From Oceanihabitans sp. IOP_32 (GTDB lineage: Bacteria; Bacteroidota; Bacteroidia; Flavobacteriales; Flavobacteriaceae): a DNA stretch of 64,000 nucleotides. Location: assembly GCF_009498295.1 (NCBI RefSeq), contig NZ_CP040813.1, positions 1,557,001 to 1,621,000 of the forward strand, written 5' to 3'. The notes under the pieces are model-generated. The model saw nothing but the letters and a program-made list of their open reading frames with translations, was not told where the DNA came from and made no database searches. Positions 1 to 9,025 of this stretch are shown piece after piece (the stretch's first letter is position 1; every line of letters starts with the position of its first letter). Both the position numbers and the translations under genes were made by a program.

Positions 1-357
1 CAAGCAGAAGTTCAAAAAACCCAAGCACTTGCTCAAAGATCTTCACAAAAGAAAGCTCAAGAACTAATGGGTGGCTTACAACAAAAACAGCAGCAGTTAC
101 AGCAACAAATGCAATTCGAGCAGCAAATGTTAACCCAATCTTTCCAAACAGAAATTGATTCTGTTATTATTAAGGTAAAAGATTTTGTAAAAGATTACGG
201 AAAGAAAAACGGTTATACTTACATTTTAGGAACTACCGATGCGGCATCTACCATAATGTATGGTCCAGAGGAGAATGATTTAACACAGATTATTTTAGAG
301 GCTTTAAATGGTACTGAAAAGGATTCTGCTAAAACCGCCGAAGACGTAAAAGAATAG
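1..357 (+). CDS. OmpH/Skp-family periplasmic chaperone (3' part)
   Basis: The reading frame is open from the first base of the window, so this is the C-terminal ~118 residues of a longer protein; the internal ATG at 67 is not the real start. The visible part is rich in Q, K and A with a strong heptad pattern (about residues 1-50), then a compact alpha/beta end with a YTYILGTTDAAST stretch. This is typical of OmpH/Skp chaperones, which hold unfolded outer-membrane proteins in the periplasm. The signal peptide lies outside the window. A strong terminator follows 36 bases after the stop codon. Family assignment rests on the coiled-coil and the C-terminal motif. Confidence 0.8.
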   Translation, partial: QAEVQKTQALAQRSSQKKAQELMGGLQQKQQQLQQQMQFEQQMLTQSFQTEIDSVIIKVKDFVKDYGKKNGYTYILGTTDAASTIMYGPEENDLTQIILEALNGTEKDSAKTAEDVKE

Positions 358-392
358 ACTATCGCTAAATAGACTATAGCGGTGAAACAGCC

Positions 393-432
393 AAAAAAAC
401 GCTCTTAGAAACAGTTCTAAGAGCGTTTTTTT
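393..432. terminator. bidirectional Rho-independent terminator
   Basis: An 18-bp perfect stem (393-410 with 415-432) has an ACAG loop. It carries an A-tract on the left and a T-tract on the right, so it can serve the OmpH gene on the plus strand and the convergent holB gene on the minus strand. Confidence 0.9.
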
Positions 433-496
433 GTTTTATATTATTATTTGGTGCTTGAGGTCTTATATTTTTTTTATGTAGACTAGTACAGATAGA

Positions 497-1651
497 TTAT
501 TCTGCTTTTTTATGCAGTAGTCGTGTTAATTTAATAGAAAGATCGGTTAAAATGATTTTAGAATTCCCGTTGCGCTCAATGTGGTAAATAGCATCTTGTA
601 GTTCGTTACTAATATCTAAGATATTATTACCATGCACAAAAGGCGCAAAGTTTTCTAGTTTAAAGTTTTCGGTTTTGGGTGCTATAAAAACCAAATCGTT
701 TGCTTTGTAATTTAGCAGTAAGGCTTGGCGGAAAAAGTCTAGACAGAAATGTAAAAATTGTTTTTGTGTTTCGCGGCCTGTTTTTGCAATATCCTCACTC
801 CAAGTCATTAAATCGTGAATAGCGGCTTTGTTACCTTTAGCTTTAAAAGCACTTCTAATCCAGAAAATAAACCAGGTTTCAAATTGAATATCTTCAGAAT
901 CCTGATACACTAAATCGCAAGCTTTATTATAGTTTCCGTTAGCTTGGTGGGCAATTTTTGTGGCCGTAGTTAGTTCTAAATTATAATTTTTAATCAAGGC
1001 ATTTTTAATTACATCTTCCGCTAGAGGCGGAAAATGTAACACTTGGCAACGCGATTTAATCGTACTTATAATTTGTCCTTCATCCTCAGCAATTAATATA
1101 AATATCGTTTTATTAGGAGGCTCTTCAATAAGCTTTAGTAGCTTGTTAGCACAGGCGGTATTCATTTTTTCTGCCATCCAAATAAGCATCACTTTGTAGC
1201 CACCTTCATAGGCTTTTAAAGTAAGCGATTTTACGATGTCGTGGGCTTCTTCAACCCCAATTTGCCCTTGTTTATTGTCTACACCAAGCAGTTTATACCA
1301 ATCAAATAAATTTCCGTAAGGTTGCTCTTTTAATAATTGGCGCCATTCTTCCAAATAAAAACTAGAAACGGGTTTGCTCTTTACCTTATCGCTAGTTGTC
1401 ACCGGAAAAGCAAAATGTAAATCGGGATGCGAAAAATTTTTAAAGTTTTGGTTGCAAGCCGCGTTACCCGTATTGTTTTCACCACCAGAATTAGCGCATA
1501 AAATATACTGAGCATAAGCAAGCGCCATAGGTAAGGTGCCAGAACCCTCTTTACCCACAAATAATTGCGCATGCGGTATTCTTCCATTATCCGCACTCTG
1601 GGTTAAATGTTTTTTAATGTGATCTTGGCCTAAAATGTCTTCAAAAAGCAT
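497..1651 (-). CDS. holB: DNA polymerase III subunit delta'
   Basis: 384 aa. Clamp-loader subunit: an AAA+ fold protein that, with delta and gamma/tau, opens and loads the sliding clamp. The N-terminus has the family layout (LFEDILGQDHIKKHL, then HAQLFVGKEGSGTLPMALAYA). The P-loop position reads GKEGSGTLP with no lysine, so ATP binding is probably lost, as expected for a delta' subunit. Four zinc-ligand-like cysteine positions are not obvious. The C-terminal half contains the SRCQVLHFPPL sensor-like segment. A TAGGTTTG box on the minus strand (1656-1663) lies directly before the start codon and would give a very short or absent leader. Convergent with the OmpH gene; divergent from pgk. Confidence 0.88.
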   Translation of the reverse strand: MLFEDILGQDHIKKHLTQSADNGRIPHAQLFVGKEGSGTLPMALAYAQYILCANSGGENNTGNAACNQNFKNFSHPDLHFAFPVTTSDKVKSKPVSSFYLEEWRQLLKEQPYGNLFDWYKLLGVDNKQGQIGVEEAHDIVKSLTLKAYEGGYKVMLIWMAEKMNTACANKLLKLIEEPPNKTIFILIAEDEGQIISTIKSRCQVLHFPPLAEDVIKNALIKNYNLELTTATKIAHQANGNYNKACDLVYQDSEDIQFETWFIFWIRSAFKAKGNKAAIHDLMTWSEDIAKTGRETQKQFLHFCLDFFRQALLLNYKANDLVFIAPKTENFKLENFAPFVHGNNILDISNELQDAIYHIERNGNSKIILTDLSIKLTRLLHKKAE

Positions 1652-2012
1652 ATCACAAACCTACATAAATTTTGTTAGATGTAAAACACTTAAGATGCTC
1701 TAATGCGGTTTACCATTTTGGTTTAATCCCAGCCTTTCGGTAAACGTGATACCTAGGAGTCGTTTGAAGTTGTTTATGGCTGTTTTAGAATTTATGAGTG
1801 TATTATTGTAAAGATTGCTGCAGAGTTGATTGGTCTGTATTTTACATGAGAAAAAAGCATAATATAAAATCAAATTTTAATCATGTAAAACCACTAGAAC
1901 CCGAGCAAAATGTTTTACGAATGTCGTGTTTTTCCTTACCAATGTCATTTTTAACCCGTTTTTAATTGGTTATATTTGTCCATCAATTTGATGTAATCCA
2001 AAACACAACTGC
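1652..2012. promoter_or_regulatory. holB-pgk divergent intergenic region with 10-bp inverted repeat
   Basis: 361 bases between divergent genes. A perfect 10-bp inverted repeat, TTTTACATGA at 1840-1849 and TCATGTAAAA at 1881-1890, encloses an AT-rich 31-base spacer. It could be an operator or a weak hairpin. A second pair, GTTTACC/GGTAAAC, lies near 1707-1735. A TATATTTG box at 1971-1978 fits the Bacteroidota -7 element for pgk, 35 bases before its ATG; no clear TTG -33 element precedes it. No open frame or known RNA is recognised. Confidence 0.4.
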
Positions 2013-3200
2013 ATGAAAACGCTTAACGATTTTAATTTCAAAAACAAAAAAGCATTAATTAGAGTAGATTTTAATGTGCCTTTAAATGCTGATTTTGAAG
2101 TTACAGATACCACAAGAATTGTGTCTGCAAAGCCTACTATTATAAAAATTTTAGAAGACGGCGGAAGCTGCATTTTAATGTCGCATTTAGGTCGTCCAAA
2201 AGGTTTTCAAGAGGATTTATCGCTTAAACATATTGCAGAAAAAATAGAAGATATTATCGGCGTAGAGGTAACCTTTGTAGCCGATTGCATAGGAGTGGAA
2301 GCCGAAACGGCTGCAGCAAGCTTAGAGCCCGGAAAAATTTTATTGTTAGAAAACTTGCGTTTTTATGCCGAAGAAACTGCCGGAGATGTTCGGTTTGCAG
2401 AAAAACTATCAAAATTAGGCGATATTTATGTTAACGATGCCTTTGGTACGGCACACAGAGCACATGCCTCAACGGCTGTAATAGCTCAGTTTTTTGAAGG
2501 TAAAAAGTGTTTTGGTAGTTTGTTGGCGCAAGAAATAGAAAGCATTGAAAAAGTGATGCAAACAGGCGAAAAACCTGTTTTAGCCGTATTAGGTGGCGCA
2601 AAAATCTCTTCAAAAATTACCATTATTGAAAATATTCTAGATAAAGTAGATCATATTATTATAGGAGGCGGTATGGCCTATACCTTTATAAAAGCGCAAG
2701 GTGGAAATATTGGCGATTCTATTTGTGAAGACGACAAAATGGATTTAGCTTTAAGCATCTTAGAGCAAGCTAAAGCTAAAAACACAAAAATACACTTGCC
2801 CGTTGATGTAATTGCCGCAAATGCTTTTAGTAACGATGCAGAAACTCAAATTACCGATATCAATAATATTCCAGAGGGTTGGCAAGGTTTAGATGCTGGG
2901 CCAAAATCTCAAGAAAATTTCCATAAGGTGGTTTTAGAATGTAAAACCATACTTTGGAACGGCCCTTTAGGCGTTTTCGAGATGGAGAACTTCGCTAAAG
3001 GCACCATTGCCTTGGGTAATGCGATTGCAGAGGCCACAAAAAACGGGGCATTCTCTCTTGTTGGCGGTGGCGATTCGGTAGCAGCAGCCAAACAATTTGG
3101 GTTCGATAAAAAAGTGAGTTATGTGAGTACCGGTGGTGGTGCTATGCTAGAAAGCCTAGAAGGAAAAACGCTTCCTGGAATTGCAGCTATTTTGGAGTAG
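2013..3200 (+). CDS. pgk: phosphoglycerate kinase
   Basis: 395 aa, the usual length. Glycolytic enzyme that transfers phosphate from 1,3-bisphosphoglycerate to ADP in the cytoplasm. Family signatures are in order: RVDFNVPL (residues 17-24), the basic-patch SHLGRPKG, LLENLRFY, NDAFGTAHRAHAST, LGGAKISSK, the nucleotide-binding region NGPLGVFE, and GGGDSVAAA near the C-terminus. The ATG at 2013 is preceded by a TAnnTTTG box 35 bases upstream. It is a monocistronic unit followed by the 255-bp tandem repeats. No oddity is seen. Confidence 0.97.
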   Translation: MKTLNDFNFKNKKALIRVDFNVPLNADFEVTDTTRIVSAKPTIIKILEDGGSCILMSHLGRPKGFQEDLSLKHIAEKIEDIIGVEVTFVADCIGVEAETAAASLEPGKILLLENLRFYAEETAGDVRFAEKLSKLGDIYVNDAFGTAHRAHASTAVIAQFFEGKKCFGSLLAQEIESIEKVMQTGEKPVLAVLGGAKISSKITIIENILDKVDHIIIGGGMAYTFIKAQGGNIGDSICEDDKMDLALSILEQAKAKNTKIHLPVDVIAANAFSNDAETQITDINNIPEGWQGLDAGPKSQENFHKVVLECKTILWNGPLGVFEMENFAKGTIALGNAIAEATKNGAFSLVGGGDSVAAAKQFGFDKKVSYVSTGGGAMLESLEGKTLPGIAAILE

Positions 3201-3248
3201 GGGACTTCCTCTCTGTAATAACAATAGTAATAATATAATAAGACGTCT

Positions 3249-4469
3249 GTCATTTAGAAGGAGGGACGACTGAAGAATCTTTTTAATGGTTTTTACACTT
3301 AATTTATAGAACACTAGGTGCTTCGTTGCGTTGCGCATTACAGGCTACTTTAAAGTGCAGCACACCATAACAATCCGTCATTGCGAGGAAGCATAACGAA
3401 GTAATCTTTTAAATAAAAAGAATGGGTAAAATCATGAGATTCTTCGCTATGCTCTGAATGACATTTTGCTTCAAATAATATTCTGTTTACCGTAGCACGT
3501 TTTGTCATTCAGAAGGAGGGACGACTGAAGAATCTTTTTAATGGTTTTTACACTTAATTTATAGAACACTAGGTGCTTCGTTGCGTTGCGCATTACAGGC
3601 TACTTTAAAGTGCAGCACACCATAACAATCCGTCATTGCGAGGAAGTATGACGAAGCAATCTTTTAAATAAAAAGAATGGGTAAAATCATGAGATTCTTC
3701 GCTATGCTCTGAATGACATTTTGCTTCGAATAATATTCTGTTTACCGTAGCACGTTTTGTCATTCAGAAGGAGGGACGACTGAAGAATCTTTTTAATGGT
3801 TTTTACACTTAATTTATAGAACACTAGGTGCTTCGTTGCGTTGCGCATTACAGGCTACTTTAAAGTGCAGCACACCATAACAATCCGTCATTGCGAGGAA
3901 GCATAACGAAGTAATCTTTTAAATAAAAAGAATGGGTAAAATCATGAGATTCTTCGCTATGCTCTGAATGACATTTTGCTTCGAATAATATTCTGTTTAC
4001 CGTAGCACGTTTTGTCATTCAGAAGGAGGGACGACTGAAGAATCTTTTTAATGGTTTTTACACTTAATTTATAGAACACTAGGTGCTTCGTTGCGTTGCG
4101 CATTACAGGCTACTTTAAAGTGCAGCACACCATAACAATCCGTCATTGCGAGGAAGTATGACGAAGCAATCTTTTAAATAAAAAGAATGGGTAAAATCAT
4201 GAGATTCTTCGCTATGCTCTGAATGACATTTTGCTTCGAATAATATTCTGTTTACCGTAGCACGTTTTGTCATTCAGAAGGAGGGACGACTGAAGAATCT
4301 TTTTAATGGTTTTTACACTTAATTTATAGAACACTAGGTGCTTCGTTGCGTTGCGCATTACAGGCTACTTTAAAGTGCAGCACACCATAACAATCCGTCA
4401 TTGCGAGGAAGTATGACGAAGCAATCTTTTAAATAAAAAGAACAGGTAAAATGATGAGGTTTTTCGCTA
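3249..4469. repeat. 4.8 tandem copies of a 255-bp non-coding repeat
   Basis: Units start at 3249, 3504, 3759, 4014 and 4269, exactly 255 bases apart; the fifth decays after about 200 bases just before the CRISPR array. Each unit holds an inverted pair. The element GTCATTCAG...GAAGAATCT faces AGATTCTTCGC...GAATGAC from the neighbouring unit, so units can fold at their junctions. Each also holds a CGTCATTGCGAGGAAG...GAAG(C/T)AATCT element that resembles dispersed palindromic repeats common in bacterial genomes. One internal block has two versions, GCATAACGAAGTAATC (units 1 and 3) and GTATGACGAAGCAATC (units 2, 4 and 5), giving an A-B-A-B-B order. No plausible reading frame crosses it. Confidence 0.95.
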
Positions 4470-4477
4470 AATATAAG

Positions 4478-7400
4478 GTCGTGAATTGCTTTCAGTTCTT
4501 TAAATTTACAGAGAATTCACAGGTCGCTGAAAAAATTGAAGGCAATTCAATCTGTTGTGAATTGCTTTCAGTTCTTTAAATTTACAGAGAATTCACAGGT
4601 TTTATTACTAAATAAAGAAGCCTTAGAATGTTGTGAATTGCTTTCAGTTCTTTAAATTTACAGAGAATTCACAGGGACTAACTTCTGTACTTAAATTTCC
4701 CTCGTGTTGTGAATTGCTTTCAGTTCTTTAAATTTACAGAGAATTCACAGGATAAGCGTAAAAAATTAGATCTTATCAACTGTTGTGAATTGCTTTCAGT
4801 TCTTTAAATTTACAGAGAATTCACAGGAAAGTGGGTGTTATTTGGTTGTAAGCCTAGTTGTGAATTGCTTTCAGTTCTTTAAATTTACAGAGAATTCACA
4901 GGGTGACAAAACGTTTTCAGATTACCTCAAACGTTGTGAATTGCTTTCAGTTCTTTAAATTTACAGAGAATTCACAGGAAAAGCAACGTGCAGAGCGTTT
5001 GGCTTACGGTTGTGAATTGCTTTCAGTTCTTTAAATTTACAGAGAATTCACAGGTATGCGCATTTGTTGAAATTCCTCTTCGGGTTGTGAATTGCTTTCA
5101 GTTCTTTAAATTTACAGAGAATTCACAGGTTGAAGCGTTGATTAACATTTCGGTAACTGTTGTGAATTGCTTTCAGTTCTTTAAATTTACAGAGAATTCA
5201 CAGGTGACAATTCGTTCAAATGGTTTCACCGTTAGTTGTGAATTGCTTTCAGTTCTTTAAATTTACAGAGAATTCACAGGATTTAGGTTTCTACGCCGAG
5301 GACAACAAGCGTTGTGAATTGCTTTCAGTTCTTTAAATTTACAGAGAATTCACAGGGAAAAGACGGGACAAGACGATGGCACAGGTGTTGTGAATTGCTT
5401 TCAGTTCTTTAAATTTACAGAGAATTCACAGGCTATTTTCGGAAACAAGTCACGGTCTATCTGTTGTGAATTGCTTTCAGTTCTTTAAATTTACAGAGAA
5501 TTCACAGGCCTCTAGATTGGTTTTTGCTTTAGTTGGACGTTGTGAATTGCTTTCAGTTCTTTAAATTTACAGAGAATTCACAGGATTTGCTTTGGTGGCG
5601 AGTTCTCACAGCGTGTTGTGAATTGCTTTCAGTTCTTTAAATTTACAGAGAATTCACAGGATTTGCTTTGGTGGCGAGTTCTCACAGCGTGTTGTGAATT
5701 GCTTTCAGTTCTTTAAATTTACAGAGAATTCACAGGCATAACTATTTAAATATAGAGCTTCACGACGTTGTGAATTGCTTTCAGTTCTTTAAATTTACAG
5801 AGAATTCACAGGTTAATATTTGGGTTGAGAATTATGCACGATGTTGTGAATTGCTTTCAGTTCTTTAAATTTACAGAGAATTCACAGGTGGTCAAACTTT
5901 ACAGCGCAATCCGATTGGGTTGTGAATTGCTTTCAGTTCTTTAAATTTACAGAGAATTCACAGGTTCATCTTCTTCCAAGTGTTGAAGAATGCTGTTGTG
6001 AATTGCTTTCAGTTCTTTAAATTTACAGAGAATTCACAGGATTATACGCCCGAGTACATAAACAGAGAGTGTTGTGAATTGCTTTCAGTTCTTTAAATTT
6101 ACAGAGAATTCACAGGATAAGATAGACGACCGTATGTTTCAATCCTGTTGTGAATTGCTTTCAGTTCTTTAAATTTACAGAGAATTCACAGGACTTTGGT
6201 ACGCAACACACACCATGGACTGGTTGTGAATTGCTTTCAGTTCTTTAAATTTACAGAGAATTCACAGGAATAAAAAGTATTGCCCTCTCGGCAATAGTGT
6301 TGTGAATTGCTTTCAGTTCTTTAAATTTACAGAGAATTCACAGGGGAAAAACACTCGGGCCTACTATAATGGCAGTTGTGAATTGCTTTCAGTTCTTTAA
6401 ATTTACAGAGAATTCACAGGTTATAAAACGTATATTTCGAACCGGCCAAAGTTGTGAATTGCTTTCAGTTCTTTAAATTTACAGAGAATTCACAGGTTTT
6501 GACGATAATGAAAACGAAAAAATCTGTTGTGAATTGCTTTCAGTTCTTTAAATTTACAGAGAATTCACAGGTCGAACTGATGAAACATTTAGGAGGTTAT
6601 GGTTGTGAATTGCTTTCAGTTCTTTAAATTTACAGAGAATTCACAGGTAACATTGTAAGATAAATTACCTTGGTAGTGTTGTGAATTGCTTTCAGTTCTT
6701 TAAATTTACAGAGAATTCACAGGCAGACCCTAGTGTCAAGCCACTGGCGGGTGTTGTGAATTGCTTTCAGTTCTTTAAATTTACAGAGAATTCACAGGTT
6801 TATCAATTTAGCAAAAGAGTTACTTTGTGTTGTGAATTGCTTTCAGTTCTTTAAATTTACAGAGAATTCACAGGACGATAATATTTACGTGCTCAATAAT
6901 ATAGTTGTGAATTGCTTTCAGTTCTTTAAATTTACAGAGAATTCACAGGCGTATGATTTTTTTGATGTTGTAATAAACGGTTGTGAATTGCTTTCAGTTC
7001 TTTAAATTTACAGAGAATTCACAGGTTTAGAGATTTAATCAAAAAGTACCTATCTGTTGTGAATTGCTTTCAGTTCTTTAAATTTACAGAGAATTCACAG
7101 GCTTTGCGAGCCTGTAAGCGTTTTAAATTCTGTTGTGAATTGCTTTCAGTTCTTTAAATTTACAGAGAATTCACAGGTAGCCGTTTTCTAAAAAAGTGTT
7201 TTAATGAGTTGTGAATTGCTTTCAGTTCTTTAAATTTACAGAGAATTCACAGGCTTTTGAATACTAAATCCTGCTCCTGCTCCGTTGTGAATTGCTTTCA
7301 GTTCTTTAAATTTACAGAGAATTCACAGGTGTTTCTTCAAGTAGATATTATTCTACTTGTTGTGAATTGCTTTCAGTTCTTTAAATTTACAGAGAATTCA

Positions 7401-7632
7401 CAGGAAAGTAATAATGAGGGTAGATTAAAACACTGTTGTGAATTGCTTTCAGTTCTTTAAATTTACAGAGAATTCACAGGATGGTGTTAATAAAGAAGTT
7501 TTTGTAATGTGTTGTGAATTGCTTTCAGTTCTTTAAATTTACAGAGAATTCACAGGAAAATCACAATATAGAACAATACCAATATCGTTGTGAATTGCTT
7601 TCAGTTCTTTAAATTTACAGAGAATTCACAGG
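4478..7632 (+). CRISPR. type II-C CRISPR array, 42 repeats of 46 bp, 41 spacers
   Basis: Repeats begin GTTGTGAATTGCTTTCAG and end GAGAATTCACAGG (46 bp). Spacers are 30 bp (34 of them) or 29 bp (7). All repeats look identical except the first (4478), which starts GTCGTG. The two spacers before and after the repeat at 5615-5660 are identical, so one spacer-repeat unit was duplicated. The anti-repeat of the tracrRNA at 13617 pairs with the first ~18 bases of the repeat. The plus strand is therefore the crRNA strand, and the array ends in a terminator. Spacer 38 (7330-7358) contains a 7-bp inverted repeat (AAGTAGA/TCTACTT), and spacer 24 (6269-6298) contains ATTGCC/GGCAAT, as if taken from hairpin regions. 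No spacer was recognised as matching the rest of the window. Confidence 0.99.
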
Positions 7633-7666
7633 ATACCTTCGGTAAAACGTTGGTATCCTGTTTTTT
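7630..7666 (+). terminator. terminator closing the CRISPR array
   Basis: An 8-bp stem (AGGATACC at 7630-7637 with GGTATCCT at 7652-7659) is followed by G and six T. The first three stem bases are the AGG that ends the last CRISPR repeat, so the terminator overlaps the array. It supports plus-strand transcription of the array, towards cas2. Confidence 0.85.
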
Positions 7667-7740
7667 ACAAACACAATAGAATCTCCCGAATTATTAAAAT
7701 TTACAAAGGTGCCACTATACGTGATCCCATATTTCGGTTT

Positions 7741-8088
<348 letters not shown>

Positions 8089-8100
8089 TTACAATCAGTT

Positions 8101-9021
8101 TTATCTTATAAAGGTTTCTAAAGACGATTTAAGTTCTGGATACAGAATTTTGCGCCTACTACCTTCAAAACACTCGTATAAGCTTGAGGTGGTTCGACTC
8201 ATGGCATTCATTAATGGGCTCTGCTTCCCATCAATTAAAACATCCATAGCAGGAATCATAAGCAAATTAGACTTAATGTTGGTATTAAGGTCTTCTAAAT
8301 TGCAGCCACTCTCTACAATATCGTACACCAGCTTATCTACAAAGGGTCTGTAAGGTTCCATAATGTCGTCTGCCAAACAAAAAGCATTGTATTTATTGCG
8401 ATGAAAAATACCAACAGATGGAAGCAGACCACTGCTTACCAAAGCTCTAGCGGTTACAGCTCGCAAAATGGCATAACCATAGTTGAGTAAGTTATTGGGT
8501 GGTACACCTTTTTGGTTACGGCTAAACCCATCGAGTTCAAATAAGTTTTGAAAATAAAAAGCCGCCGCCAAGGCTTCTTGGTTTTCTAAATCACCACTTT
8601 TCACCTCCTTGGCATAACGTTTTAAGCGTAGGGCATTTTTCTCACGCAGCACAAAATGGTTGCCTTGGTTATCTATTTTCGATATCACGGTTTGTTGCCA
8701 TAACTGCTTTTTTAATGGTGTACTAGCGTTAAGTTGGTAACGCATGCGCTCGGTTTGCTCGGTATGGCCCACCAAAGGCTGTAAAAACCCACAGGGCAAA
8801 TGTTGTTTGTTACAGGTAATAACTGCTGTTTTGTTTTCTATTAATTTGCTTAATAGCCCATTGGTAATAGTTATTTGTGGGTTTTCTAGCACGATATAGC
8901 CTAAATCTTCAATAGGTATAGTTTTTTCGTCTTTTCCATCTTCTGGAAAATTAACCACCAATTGTTGATTTTTTGTGCTTAAATAAGCCGGGTTGCCAAA
9001 AAATAAGATGCGTTTTATCAT
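8101..9021 (-). CDS. cas1: CRISPR-associated endonuclease Cas1 (type II)
   Basis: 306 aa. Integrase of the adaptation complex. Conserved metal-site surroundings are visible: LLNYGYAILRAVTARAL, then GIFHRNKYNAFCLADDIMEPYRPFVD with the catalytic His and Asp. The N-terminal beta domain starts MIKRILFFGNPAYLS, as in type II-C Cas1 proteins. It begins 4 bases after the cas9 stop codon and lies 15 bases before cas2, so the three genes are one operon. No Csn2 or Cas4 is present, which defines subtype II-C. Confidence 0.96.
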   Translation of the reverse strand: MIKRILFFGNPAYLSTKNQQLVVNFPEDGKDEKTIPIEDLGYIVLENPQITITNGLLSKLIENKTAVITCNKQHLPCGFLQPLVGHTEQTERMRYQLNASTPLKKQLWQQTVISKIDNQGNHFVLREKNALRLKRYAKEVKSGDLENQEALAAAFYFQNLFELDGFSRNQKGVPPNNLLNYGYAILRAVTARALVSSGLLPSVGIFHRNKYNAFCLADDIMEPYRPFVDKLVYDIVESGCNLEDLNTNIKSNLLMIPAMDVLIDGKQSPLMNAMSRTTSSLYECFEGSRRKILYPELKSSLETFIR

Positions 9022-9025
9022 ATTT

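Noticed and set aside
1540-1600. Loss of the P-loop lysine in HolB (GKEGSGTLP) as sign of a broken gene
   Set aside because: Delta' subunits are known to tolerate loss of ATPase residues, and the frame is intact.
4988-7460. Open frames of 90 and 67 codons inside the CRISPR array
   Set aside because: They are translations of the CRISPR repeat (repeated VNCFQFFKFTENSQ) and have no independent support.
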